38,282 bases of DNA, from assembly GCA_947629135.1 (NCBI GenBank), contig CANRCN010000004.1, positions 1 to 38,282 of the forward strand, in the 5' to 3' direction. Shown one piece after another: positions 27,955 to 37,086 of this stretch; the stretch's first letter is position 1; each line of letters starts with the position of its first letter. This DNA is from an uncultured Bacilli bacterium (GTDB lineage: Bacteria > Bacillota_I > Bacilli_A > RF39 > UBA660). The position numbers and the translations under genes are program-made. A model generated the notes under the pieces. That model saw only the letters and a program-made list of their open reading frames with translations, had not been told where the DNA came from and ran no database searches.

Positions 27955-29289
27955 ATGGTAGAATATGATTTTAAAAATGATGAAATTGCCAACATTGCTA
28001 ATAATATGATCATTTATGCTGTAAGCAAAAGAGCCAGCGATATTCACTTTGACCCATGTGATCAAGGTTTAAAAGTTAGACTAAGAATTGATGGTGTTTT
28101 ACAAGATCATGCAATTGTTCCGATTGCTTATCAAAAAAACTTAACTACCAGATTAAAATTAATTTCTAATATGAATATAACTGAATCACGTCTTCCTCAA
28201 GATGGAGCTATCAAAGACACTATTAACGGAATTGATTTGGATATGCGTGTTTCTTCTTTAAATACTAATTTAGGAGAAAAAATCGTTATTCGTATTCTTG
28301 ATTATACTCAAAGTACTCATGGTTTAGAAGCTTTAGGTTTTACACCTAGAAATCTTGTTAAAATTAAAAAAATGATTGAGGTTCCGAACGGAATTATCCT
28401 TATAACTGGTGCTACTGGTACTGGTAAAAGTACTACTGTTTATACAATGCTTCAACATTTAAATAAAGAAGAAACAAACATAATTACAGTTGAAGACCCA
28501 ATAGAAATGAATATTGAAGGTATTAACCAAGTTCAAGTTAATAGTGAAATTGGACTTACATTTGGACGAGTTTTAAGAAGTATTTTAAGACAAGACCCAA
28601 ACATTATTCTAATTGGAGAAATTCGTGACTCTGAAACTGCTCAAATTGCCGTTCGTGCTTCTATTACAGGTCACTTAGTTTTTTCAACAGTCCATACTAA
28701 TAACTCTTTATCAACAATTGAACGTTTACTTGATATGAATGTTGAAAGATATTTACTTTCAAGTGCCTTAACTGGTATTGTTTCACAAAAATTAGCTAGA
28801 CGACTTTGTCCACATTGTCGAAAAAAAAGACCTACTACTACATATGAAAAAGCAGTATTTAAAGAAATACTTAATAAAGATGTATCAGAAGTATATGATG
28901 TAAATGGTCATTGTGAGAATTGTCGTAATGGCTACTATGGTCGTATTGCAATTCAAGAAGTTTTATTAATAAGTGATGATATAAGAAATGCTATCAACGA
29001 CCCATCAATTTCTAGAGAAGATTTGAGAGAATTAGTTTATACAAGCGATGTTACTACTCTACTTCAAGATGGACTTGAAAAAGTTTTAGAAGGAATAACT
29101 ACTTTTGAAGAAATCTATAAAAATGTGGCAATTGATAATGAACTTGATGAAAAATATATGGAAGAAGATTACTTTGAAGAAGTTGAAGAAATTAATGAAA
29201 AAAATAAAGGTGCAACTATTGATAATCCTGACGTTATAGAGCCAAAAACTCAAACAAATACTGTTGATGATGTTGAAGAAATTATTTAA
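27955..29289 (+). CDS. GspE/PilB/ComGA-type secretion or pilus assembly ATPase
   Basis: Walker A GATGTGKSTTVYTML, Asp box/Walker B RSILRQDPNIILIGEIRDSETA, TVHTNNS, zinc motif CPHC...CENC; acidic C-terminal tail. Confidence 0.93.
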   Translation: MVEYDFKNDEIANIANNMIIYAVSKRASDIHFDPCDQGLKVRLRIDGVLQDHAIVPIAYQKNLTTRLKLISNMNITESRLPQDGAIKDTINGIDLDMRVSSLNTNLGEKIVIRILDYTQSTHGLEALGFTPRNLVKIKKMIEVPNGIILITGATGTGKSTTVYTMLQHLNKEETNIITVEDPIEMNIEGINQVQVNSEIGLTFGRVLRSILRQDPNIILIGEIRDSETAQIAVRASITGHLVFSTVHTNNSLSTIERLLDMNVERYLLSSALTGIVSQKLARRLCPHCRKKRPTTTYEKAVFKEILNKDVSEVYDVNGHCENCRNGYYGRIAIQEVLLISDDIRNAINDPSISREDLRELVYTSDVTTLLQDGLEKVLEGITTFEEIYKNVAIDNELDEKYMEEDYFEEVEEINEKNKGATIDNPDVIEPKTQTNTVDDVEEII

Positions 29290-29307
29290 GCAGCTTAGCT
29301 GCTTTTT
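29289..29307 (+). terminator. Short GC-rich hairpin terminator in the convergent junction
   Basis: AGCAGC TTA GCTGCT + TTTTT; overlaps the last codons/stop of the minus-strand gene. Confidence 0.7.
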
Positions 29308-29972
29308 GTTTGACCTATTAATCCACCTAAATAATAATCTGGAACCATTCCTTGAATTAATTTAACTGCTAATGGAATAATAACTGTAATTTTAAATTCA
29401 TTTGAAGCAAGTGGCAAAAACATTTTTATATTTGCATTAACATTTATAAAAACTTCTACTAAAGAATTATTTATTCCATATTCGGTTACCTTTGTTTCAA
29501 CACTAGGATTAACTGAACTAATAATTTCCATATTAATTGGAATTTTAGGTCCTAAATTATTTAAAAAAGTTGAATTAAAAACAACTCCACTTGGAATATA
29601 AAAAATATTATCTGAAACATTATATTTTTTTAAAACAGTTGGACTTTTTTCACTTATTAATTTAATATTTTCGTAAACCACATCAGCAATACTTGAAATA
29701 ACCCTATTTAAAATGACAGGATCAAAATCCACCATTGTCATATTAGTATTACCATCACTTTTAATTATAAAAAGTTCATCATTTTTAAATTCATTTGCTA
29801 AATTTTCTGAAACGGATTTATTAATAACAGTTGTAACTAAAGTTTTCATCTCCCCTTCTGCATAATTCATATAAATAGGCATCACTTTACGACTTAAAAG
29901 ACTCAAAAATAAGATACTAACAATTATTATAAAGATAATAATTATAAATAATTTTAAAATTTTTTTCTTCAT
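29295..29972 (-). CDS. yunB: Sporulation protein YunB-like
   Basis: N-terminal TM; FNSTFLNNLGPKIPINMEIISSVNPSVETKVTEYGINNSLVEVFINVNANIKMFLPLAS...VIIPLAVKLIQGMVPDYYLGG follows the YunB family pattern. Confidence 0.78.
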   Translation of the reverse strand: MKKKILKLFIIIIFIIIVSILFLSLLSRKVMPIYMNYAEGEMKTLVTTVINKSVSENLANEFKNDELFIIKSDGNTNMTMVDFDPVILNRVISSIADVVYENIKLISEKSPTVLKKYNVSDNIFYIPSGVVFNSTFLNNLGPKIPINMEIISSVNPSVETKVTEYGINNSLVEVFINVNANIKMFLPLASNEFKITVIIPLAVKLIQGMVPDYYLGGLIGQTKSS

Positions 29973-30055
29973 ATCTAATAAAATTATATAAAATTGATTT
30001 ACTTTTTATGTTTTTTTTGATATACTATTGTATAGAATAGAGGTGTATTCAAAAT

Positions 30056-30172
30056 ATGGATAATATTTTAGGACAAATTGATTTAGAAAAATTAAATATA
30101 AAGGATTTAGCTTTATTATTAAAACTAATAGCTGACCCTTCTGTAAAGAAAGATGACGTTGAGGTGATTTAA
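30056..30172 (+). CDS. 38-aa small ORF immediately upstream of the repeat protein
   Basis: RBS AGAGGTG, ATG at 30056: MDNILGQIDLEKLNIKDLALLLKLIADPSVKKDDVEVI; stop TAA abuts ATG at 30173. Below the ORF-track size cut-off. Confidence 0.55.
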   Translation: MDNILGQIDLEKLNIKDLALLLKLIADPSVKKDDVEVI

Positions 30173-32134
30173 ATGGATTCTAGAAATAAAATAATTGATC
30201 AAATATTTAAAATACTAGCTCCACTTCGAGCTACTTACAAAAATGAGGTTGAAAAAGTTAGTAATGATTTATTAATTGGTTATACTCAAAGTTTAGATGA
30301 TTTTATTAACAAGTACTATGGAAATAGTTCCTATAGTCCTGAGTTAGTATCTTTAATCGTGAATTTAGTTAATCAAGGAATAATTCCTGCTACTTACCTT
30401 GATGAAGTTAACAAAAAAAATGTTCAAAATGCTCCTCATGAAATTACTTATAAACAAGTAAGTGTTAAACCTCTTAATGTCAAAATAATTACTTTTAATA
30501 AAATTCAAGCTCACAAAGATTTAGCTAAACTTGATAAAACTAAATATCCTGTTTCTCTATTTGAAGAAAAGAAAGAAGAACAAGAAGATATTCCAATTGA
30601 ATTAATTCATACTAATCCAAATTTAGCTCCTGTTGAAATTTCTCCTGATGAAGATACATTACCTGATATTGTATTACCTAAAGAAGATTTTAATATGGAA
30701 ATGCCTGAAATTGGAAAAGTACCTATGCCTATTGAAACTCAAATAGCACCTGAACAACCAGTTAATGTTCAACTTCCTGATATTAATCCTGCTCCAGCTA
30801 TTAATCCTAGTCCAGAGTTAAATATTACTCCACCAACTTTAGAAGCTCAACCAATTATGTCTAAAGAAGATATTTTCAATAGTATTAATAATCAAGATAA
30901 CGATCAATTTAATATAAAAGATTATCTAAATACTCCTGTTGCTCCAACAGTTAATAATGAAAGTGAAACTGAAAATCCTGATTTAAAAAATACATCTCAA
31001 TTTGGTCAAATATTACAATTTCCACTTAATAATCAAGCAGTACCTGCTCAACAAGTGGCTTTAGAAACAGCTCCTCAAGTTGCACCTCAAATGACAAATG
31101 TTGTTCCTATGCCTAACGTTCAACCAATTGCCGAAAATCAAGTTGCTATGCCTGCACCTACTCCTGAAGTTCAAATGCCAACTCAAACTACATATCAACC
31201 AATAAGTCAATATATAGAGCCAGCTGTTCAACCAATTGCTGAAAATCAAGTTGCAATTGAAGCACCTACTCCTGAAGTTCAAATGCCAACTCAAACTACA
31301 TATCAAACAACAAGTCAATATATAGAACCTGCTATTCAACCAATTGCTGAAAATCAAGTTGCAATTGAAGCTCCTACTCCTGAAGTTCAAATGCCAACTC
31401 AAACTACATATCAAACAACAAGTCAATATATAGAGCCAGCTGTTCAACCAATTGCCGAAAATCAAGTTGCTATGCCTGCACCTACTCCAGAAACTCAGAT
31501 ACCAACTCCAATTGCAATGCCTGAAATTGAAATGCCACAACCTGTTTATTATCAAGAGACAAATTATGAAGAACCAATACCAACACCAACTTATCAAGAA
31601 CCAATTTCAGTTGATTTACCAACTCCTGAACCAGAATACACTACTCCACCTATTCCTCAACCAGAAACATACATGGTGGCTGAAACACCTAAACAAGAGG
31701 CAGAATCATCATCTTATTCTAAAGAACAATTAAGAGAAGAAATAGTTGCTGAAGTTCGTGAAGAAGTAAAAAAACAAGTTACTAAAGAAATAACTGAAAA
31801 AATTAGATTAGAAGAAAAAAATAATATTGTTAAAATTCAAAATGACTATATGAACAATGCTACTGCTTTCATTCAAGGTTTAAATGAAAAATCTGAAGAA
31901 GAAATTTATATGTCTTTAAGATATTTGAATGATTTAAAATATATGAGTCATTGTATAGCTCATTTGAATATAAATACTCTTGAAAGATTTTACAAATTTA
32001 TTGAAAATAAAATTAATTCTCCTCAAAGTGAATTCATGGATGGTTTCATTGAAAAAAGAATTAGAGAAAATCTTCCTTCTGATTTACTTGAAGCATTTGA
32101 TGAACAAGAAAGAGAATTGAAAAAAGTTGCATAG
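30173..32134 (+). CDS. Pro/Gln-rich tandem-repeat protein with helical N-terminal domain and C-terminal coiled coil
   Basis: 653 aa, no TM or signal peptide; N-terminal ~100 aa helical, P/Q/T-rich centre, C-terminal charged coiled coil EQLREEIVAEVREEVKKQVTKEITEKIRLEEKNN. Confidence 0.85.
   Translation: MDSRNKIIDQIFKILAPLRATYKNEVEKVSNDLLIGYTQSLDDFINKYYGNSSYSPELVSLIVNLVNQGIIPATYLDEVNKKNVQNAPHEITYKQVSVKPLNVKIITFNKIQAHKDLAKLDKTKYPVSLFEEKKEEQEDIPIELIHTNPNLAPVEISPDEDTLPDIVLPKEDFNMEMPEIGKVPMPIETQIAPEQPVNVQLPDINPAPAINPSPELNITPPTLEAQPIMSKEDIFNSINNQDNDQFNIKDYLNTPVAPTVNNESETENPDLKNTSQFGQILQFPLNNQAVPAQQVALETAPQVAPQMTNVVPMPNVQPIAENQVAMPAPTPEVQMPTQTTYQPISQYIEPAVQPIAENQVAIEAPTPEVQMPTQTTYQTTSQYIEPAIQPIAENQVAIEAPTPEVQMPTQTTYQTTSQYIEPAVQPIAENQVAMPAPTPETQIPTPIAMPEIEMPQPVYYQETNYEEPIPTPTYQEPISVDLPTPEPEYTTPPIPQPETYMVAETPKQEAESSSYSKEQLREEIVAEVREEVKKQVTKEITEKIRLEEKNNIVKIQNDYMNNATAFIQGLNEKSEEEIYMSLRYLNDLKYMSHCIAHLNINTLERFYKFIENKINSPQSEFMDGFIEKRIRENLPSDLLEAFDEQERELKKVA
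31121..31510 (+). repeat. 108-bp (36-aa) in-frame tandem repeat, three full copies plus one partial
   Basis: Unit QPIAENQVA(MP/IE)APTPEVQMPTQTTYQ(PI/TT)SQYIEPA(V/I), starts at 31121, 31229, 31337, 31445. Confidence 0.92.
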
Positions 32135-32150
32135 AAATATGCATTTTTTT
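32128..32150 (+). terminator. Hairpin terminator for the repeat-protein gene
   Basis: TGCATA GAAA TATGCA followed by T8. Confidence 0.75.
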
Positions 32151-32184
32151 TATTTGTTAAAATAAGCTTAATTAGGTGGTATTT

Positions 32185-32553
32185 ATGAATATAAATAAAA
32201 AAGTAATATTTAAATATTTAAAAGGATTCTTATTCTTCTTTATCCCCTTTTTGATTAGCTTACTTTTAATTACTACCTTCTATTACTTTGATATTTTAAA
32301 TAATCAAATTATTAAATACTTTAAAATAATTATTATAATAATTTCTACATTATTAGGTGGTTTTATAGTAGGATACGAAAGTGAAAGTAAAGGCTATTTA
32401 AGTGGAATAAAATTAAGTGGATTAATCACTTTACTATTTCTAATACTTAATTTAATCTTTAAAGGATTTAAATGGTATCATCTCGTTTATTATTTAATAA
32501 TAGCAATCACAACTACAATTGGATCAATGATTGGAATTAGTTTCAAAAAATAA
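32185..32553 (+). CDS. TIGR04086-like small membrane protein
   Basis: Four predicted TM helices with LLGGFIVGYESESKGYLSGIKLSGLITLLF; AGGTGG RBS before ATG at 32185. Confidence 0.6.
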   Translation: MNINKKVIFKYLKGFLFFFIPFLISLLLITTFYYFDILNNQIIKYFKIIIIIISTLLGGFIVGYESESKGYLSGIKLSGLITLLFLILNLIFKGFKWYHLVYYLIIAITTTIGSMIGISFKK

Positions 32554-32623
32554 ATTTGTAAAAAACATTAAATTTTCACCAAATTTTCATAATTATAAGT
32601 TATAATATATTTTGGTGATTGAG

Positions 32624-33295
32624 ATGAATGTATTGATAATTGATGATGAGGAATTAATTCGAAACGTCGTTAAAGAATATTGTTTAAACGAAGGGTATAC
32701 AGTATATGAAGCAAGTGATGGAATTGAAGGTTTAGATGTTCTAGAAAAAGAAAACATTGATATAATTGTCCTTGACATTATGATGCCAAAAATGGATGGA
32801 TATACTTTTTTTCAGAAAATGAAAGAAAAATACAATATTCCAACAATTGTTTTAAGTGCTAGAGGTGAAGAATATGATAAATTATTCGGTTTTTCAATTG
32901 GAATTGATGATTATTTAACAAAACCTTTCTCACCTAAAGAATTAATTGCTAGAATTAAAGCTATTTTAAAAAGAAGTAATAATAATAATTTAGAAGAAAT
33001 TTACACATATAAAGGTATTAAAGTTGATTTTAAAGGAAGAGTTTTATATATTGATGATAAAATAGTTGACATCACACCTAAAGAATTTGATATCCTAGCC
33101 TATTTTATAAAAAATCCTAATACAGCTATTACTAGAGATCAAATCTTAAATAAAGTATGGGGATATGATTACTTTGGAGATGAAAGAACAATTGATACAC
33201 ATATAAAAATACTAAGAAATAGTATGGGGAAATATCGTGACTTAATTGTTACAGTTAGAAGTATAGGATATAAATTTATCTGCGATGAAAAGTAA
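32624..33295 (+). CDS. OmpR-family response regulator
   Basis: IIDDEELIR, VLDIMMPKMDG, TKPFSPKEL receiver motifs plus winged-helix output; RBS before ATG at 32624. Confidence 0.95.
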   Translation: MNVLIIDDEELIRNVVKEYCLNEGYTVYEASDGIEGLDVLEKENIDIIVLDIMMPKMDGYTFFQKMKEKYNIPTIVLSARGEEYDKLFGFSIGIDDYLTKPFSPKELIARIKAILKRSNNNNLEEIYTYKGIKVDFKGRVLYIDDKIVDITPKEFDILAYFIKNPNTAITRDQILNKVWGYDYFGDERTIDTHIKILRNSMGKYRDLIVTVRSIGYKFICDEK

Positions 33296-34670
33296 AAGCT
33301 TAATTTTAAAAATATTTCTCTATCTTAGTATCTTCTCTTTTTTAATCTTAATCTTCATTTGGATATTTCAAATTTTAATGTTAAATAATTATTATGAATA
33401 TTATAAAACAAATGAACTTTCTAATACTCTTACTTTAATTAAAAATAATTATGAAAAAGATAGCTTTTCTAAAACTTTAGAAAATGTAGCTTATAGCACC
33501 GATTTCTGTGTTGAAATAGTTAAAAACTCTGAAACAATTTATTCAAACATTCAAAATAATAAAGGTTGTATTGATACTAGTACTAATAAACGTGTGATAA
33601 AAAAGAAAATCGAATTCATGCAAAGTGACAAAGAATATTTCAAATTAAAAATAATCAATCCAACTTTTGATAACATGACTTTACTCTATGGAGTTAAACT
33701 TGATGATTATAATTATGCCTTTTTGAATACTTCACTTGAACCAATTGATACAACCGTTGATATCTTGAAAAGCCAACTTATAATTGTAACTTTCATTGTT
33801 GTTATTCTTTCAATTGTCATAGCTTACTTTATCTCAAAAACTTTATCTAAGCCTATTACTAAATTAACAAAATCTGCAAAAGGATTATCTAATGGCAATT
33901 ACAATGTTGACTTTAATGTTGACAGTGATATTTTAGAAATTAAAGAACTTGGAGAATCATTAGATTATGCTAAAGACGTTATGAAAAAGACTGATGAATT
34001 AAAACGAGATCTTTTAAGTAATGTTTCACATGATTTAAAAACACCTCTTACTATGATTAAAGCTTATGCTGAAATGGAAAGAGATTTTGAAAGTGATAAA
34101 GAAAAAAGAGAAAATAATATGAATATTGTAATTGAAGAAGTTGATAGATTAAATGGATTAGTAAATGATATCTTGAATCTATCTAAACTTGAAAGCAATA
34201 TGGAAGAATTAAATTTAGAAGAATTTGATTTAACTAAACTTATCAATACTATTTTAAATAGATTTAAAATATTCTCTTATACTAAAAGTTATGAATTTAA
34301 CTTTAATTATAAAGAAGAATTAATAATTAAAGCTGATAAGCAAAAATTAGAACAAGTAATTTATAATTTAATTGGCAATGCTATTAATTATACAGGAAGT
34401 GATAAAAAAGTTTTCATTAATGTTATTCCAGATAAAAAATATGTTCGAGTTGAAATAAGAGATACTGGTAAAGGTATTAAAGATGAAGATATTAATAAAG
34501 TTTGGGATAAATATTATAAGAGTGAAAAAAAATATAAACGTAATACTGTTGGAACGGGAATTGGTTTATCAATTGTTAAAAATATCTTCATTCTTCATGG
34601 ATATAAATATGGCATTATTACTAAAGCTAATAAGGGTACAACTTTCTGGTTTGAAATACCAAAAAAATAG
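33285..34670 (+). CDS. Sensor histidine kinase with HAMP domain
   Basis: Two TMs, HAMP, H-box LLSNVSHDLKTPLTMIKAYAE, N-box QVIYNLIGNAINYT, G2 GTGIGLSIVK; 11-bp overlap with regulator gene. Confidence 0.95.
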   Translation: MKSKSLILKIFLYLSIFSFLILIFIWIFQILMLNNYYEYYKTNELSNTLTLIKNNYEKDSFSKTLENVAYSTDFCVEIVKNSETIYSNIQNNKGCIDTSTNKRVIKKKIEFMQSDKEYFKLKIINPTFDNMTLLYGVKLDDYNYAFLNTSLEPIDTTVDILKSQLIIVTFIVVILSIVIAYFISKTLSKPITKLTKSAKGLSNGNYNVDFNVDSDILEIKELGESLDYAKDVMKKTDELKRDLLSNVSHDLKTPLTMIKAYAEMERDFESDKEKRENNMNIVIEEVDRLNGLVNDILNLSKLESNMEELNLEEFDLTKLINTILNRFKIFSYTKSYEFNFNYKEELIIKADKQKLEQVIYNLIGNAINYTGSDKKVFINVIPDKKYVRVEIRDTGKGIKDEDINKVWDKYYKSEKKYKRNTVGTGIGLSIVKNIFILHGYKYGIITKANKGTTFWFEIPKK

Positions 34671-34684
34671 GACTAAGTCCTATT
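34666..34684 (+). terminator. Hairpin terminator after two-component operon
   Basis: AATAGGACT / AGTCCTATT followed by T-run. Confidence 0.7.
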
Positions 34685-34714
34685 TTTATTTACAAATTTT
34701 TAGTTACTAACTAA

Positions 34715-35812
34715 CTATTCTCCTACTTTAGTTCCGCATTCTGAACAGAATTTACCAGTAACTGGAGCTCCACAATTAGTACAGAATTTAGCTTTAGCAG
34801 TTGTTTTTGGAGCATCTTCCTTTGGAACTTCTTGTTTAGAAGCCTCTTCTTTTTTCTCTTCATTTTGTTTTACATAGTCAAGTGGATTACCAATAGTCTT
34901 ACCAGCAGCCATATTCATCATACCAAGTCCCATGAACCCAGTTCCAGCTCCATTTTCATTACTAGCAGCATTTTCCATTGCTGTTGCTGTCGCATCAACC
35001 ATTCTACCAGTTGCATATTCACTTCTAGAATACATACTTGCATTATCAAATTTCTCAATTCTGGCACGTGATTCATCATCTGGTGTAATTTTTTCAATTG
35101 CAACACTAACAACTTCCATACCTCTTAAAGTCTTCCAAGTTTCATCTAAAGCTTCATTCATATGTTTAGCAATTAATAATTGTTTACTAGGTAAACTTGA
35201 GAAAATTACTCCTTCATGAGCACACTCTTGTAAACTTACATCAAGAGCACTAACAAATTCAGCATTAGCTTGATTCATTAATTCATCTTTCGTATAAGTA
35301 TCGCTTACTGTTCCTGCAATATTTGAAATAAATGCAAATGGATCAGATATCTTAAAAGAATACATTCCATAGTAACGAATATAAATATTCTTATATTCTG
35401 GATCTGGATAAGACATAGGTGATGAAGAACCAAACTTATTATCAATTATCTCTTTAGTATTAACATAAAAAATAGCTTGTTCTTTACTAACTGCACCATT
35501 ATATTTAAATCTTTCCCACATTTCTTTAAACATTCCACCAAATTGACCTGCAAATAATGATGGTGATGAAGATGTGTCAAATGTGTAAATACCAGGTTCA
35601 GCCGTTGCATCTAAAATCTTACCTGAATCAAATATCAAAGCAACTTGACCAGGTGCAACCTGTATCCTACTCTTGTTGGATATTACTCCATTTTTAGTTG
35701 TCTTTTTTACAACTAACGTATCATTGTTTAAACTTTCACAACTAATATAATCTTCCCATTGATCATGTAAAGTACTAGTAATAGATGTAAAAGCTGATTT
35801 AATCAATCCCAT
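34715..35812 (-). CDS. SPFH-domain protein with C-terminal double zinc ribbon (YdjI/virion-core-like)
   Basis: SRIQVAPGQVALIFDSGKILDATAEPGIYTFDTSSSPSLFAGQFGGMFKEMWERFKYNGAVSKEQ and KFCTNCGAPVTGKFCSECGTKVGE. Confidence 0.88.
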   Translation of the reverse strand: MGLIKSAFTSITSTLHDQWEDYISCESLNNDTLVVKKTTKNGVISNKSRIQVAPGQVALIFDSGKILDATAEPGIYTFDTSSSPSLFAGQFGGMFKEMWERFKYNGAVSKEQAIFYVNTKEIIDNKFGSSSPMSYPDPEYKNIYIRYYGMYSFKISDPFAFISNIAGTVSDTYTKDELMNQANAEFVSALDVSLQECAHEGVIFSSLPSKQLLIAKHMNEALDETWKTLRGMEVVSVAIEKITPDDESRARIEKFDNASMYSRSEYATGRMVDATATAMENAASNENGAGTGFMGLGMMNMAAGKTIGNPLDYVKQNEEKKEEASKQEVPKEDAPKTTAKAKFCTNCGAPVTGKFCSECGTKVGE

Positions 35813-35861
35813 AATTTCACTCTCCTATTACCATTATACTAGACTTTTTTCTTTTTTTCAA

Positions 35862-36779
35862 TCACTTCTTTGATTTTACATCAATAATTTGATTATCCAT
35901 CTCAAATATTACCTTTTTTACATCTAAAGAATCAAAAATACTAGATGCAAGTGAATATGTTACTTCTTCTAAATTATCATTATTTAAAGAAGAAAATGTA
36001 ATTGTTAATATATCATCATCCAAACTAAAATCCTTAACATCTGTTTTATAACTTAAATAACTACTTAAATTAGTATTTGAATAATAATTGCCTTTCAAAG
36101 AATCAATTATTATTTTAACTTTATCATCTTTACTATTTAAATACCTAGTTACAGGAACATAATAACTATTATCATTATCATTAAAAACATAATATAATAC
36201 TATTTTCATGCTATCTTTTAAACTATTAATTTCATAGCTTTTATTTATTCCAAAAGAACTATTTAATAAAAGAGGTAAATTTTTATTACTTTTTTCTAGC
36301 TTTTCTAAATCTTCACCTTCTATTTTTATCTTAATATTCTCTACTCCATCTATTTCTAATAAACTATAAACTATACTTTCAACTACTTTTTCTTCTAATT
36401 TATCACTTACTTTTAATAAATCTTTACTAAAATCAACTATTAAAGTCTTATCTTTAAATTCTATATTATTTATCTTAGTATTACTAGGTATTAATCCTTT
36501 TAAATTACTATATTTTCTATTATTAACAGATAAATTATTAATAATATTCTCTGCCATATTTTCAATTTTATCTTTATCAATTAAAATATCAACACTTACT
36601 AAGTAATTATCTTTGTTAAGTAAATAAATATGAGTTGTATTAAGATTAGAAACAAATTCTACTTCTTGTAATTGATCATTATTATTATCTTTGAATGAAT
36701 TAAAAGTAAAAGTAACTAACATAATAAATAAAACTAATGTAGTTAAATATATTCTTTTTAAAGCTTTTCTTCTAAGCAT
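35862..36779 (-). CDS. gerM: GerM-like sporulation/germination protein (two GerMN domains)
   Basis: NTKINNIEFKDKTLIVDFSKDLLKVSDKLEEKVVESIVYSLLEIDGVENIKIKIEGE...YVPVTRYLNSKDDKVKIIIDSL...LSSYLSYKTDVKDFSLDDDILTITFSS. Confidence 0.87.
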   Translation of the reverse strand: MLRRKALKRIYLTTLVLFIMLVTFTFNSFKDNNNDQLQEVEFVSNLNTTHIYLLNKDNYLVSVDILIDKDKIENMAENIINNLSVNNRKYSNLKGLIPSNTKINNIEFKDKTLIVDFSKDLLKVSDKLEEKVVESIVYSLLEIDGVENIKIKIEGEDLEKLEKSNKNLPLLLNSSFGINKSYEINSLKDSMKIVLYYVFNDNDNSYYVPVTRYLNSKDDKVKIIIDSLKGNYYSNTNLSSYLSYKTDVKDFSLDDDILTITFSSLNNDNLEEVTYSLASSIFDSLDVKKVIFEMDNQIIDVKSKK

Positions 36780-36804
36780 TTTATCACCTATTTAAAGATA
36801 TGAA

Positions 36805-36829
36805 AAAGCATACTTAAATAGTACGCTTT
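36805..36829 (-). terminator. Hairpin terminator downstream of gerE
   Basis: AAAGCATAC / GTACGCTTT, 7-nt loop, T-run on minus strand. Confidence 0.65.
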
Positions 36830-37031
36830 AAAGTGATATTTCATTTAATTTTAATAGTTCAACAACCGCAGCAGCCCTTCCTTTAACACCTAGTTTTTGC
36901 ATTGCATTTGATATATGATTTCGAACAGTTTTCTCACTTATTTTTAAAATTTTAGCTATTTCTTTGGTTGTTTTATTTTGGATTAATAAAGTAAATACCT
37001 CTTTTTCTCTACTTGTTAATATATTTTTCAT
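36828..37031 (-). CDS. gerE: GerE, LuxR-type late sporulation regulator
   Basis: 67-aa single HTH: LTSREKEVFTLLIQNKTTKEIAKILKISEKTVRNHISNAMQKLGVKGRAAAVVELLKLNEISL, very close to Bacillus GerE. Confidence 0.93.
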   Translation of the reverse strand: MKNILTSREKEVFTLLIQNKTTKEIAKILKISEKTVRNHISNAMQKLGVKGRAAAVVELLKLNEISL

Positions 37032-37086
37032 AATTCTCCTCTATATAGTATCACTTTATTATATGCAGGAGATTAAGATTTGTAAA

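Noticed and set aside
31121-31510. Possible CRISPR array from regular repeats
   Set aside because: Repeat is a continuous 108-bp in-frame coding unit with no short repeat/unique spacer structure and no cas genes.
31061-31597. Minus-strand ORF of 178 aa (MISWCWYWFFIICLLI...)
   Set aside because: Exactly antisense to the tandem-repeat region of the 30173-32134 gene; W/C/L-rich composition is the artefact of reverse-translating P/Q/T-rich codons; no RBS.
31452-31733. Plus-strand ORF of 93 aa (MPKIKLLCLHLLQKLRYQ...)
   Set aside because: Out-of-frame reading of the repeat protein gene; low-complexity, no RBS.
32593-35219. Small ORFs 32593-32778(-), 34064-34246(-), 34483-34710(+), 34832-35071(+), 34918-35112(-), 34932-35219(+)
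   Set aside because: All overlap well-supported two-component or SPFH genes in other frames; no RBS or family resemblance.
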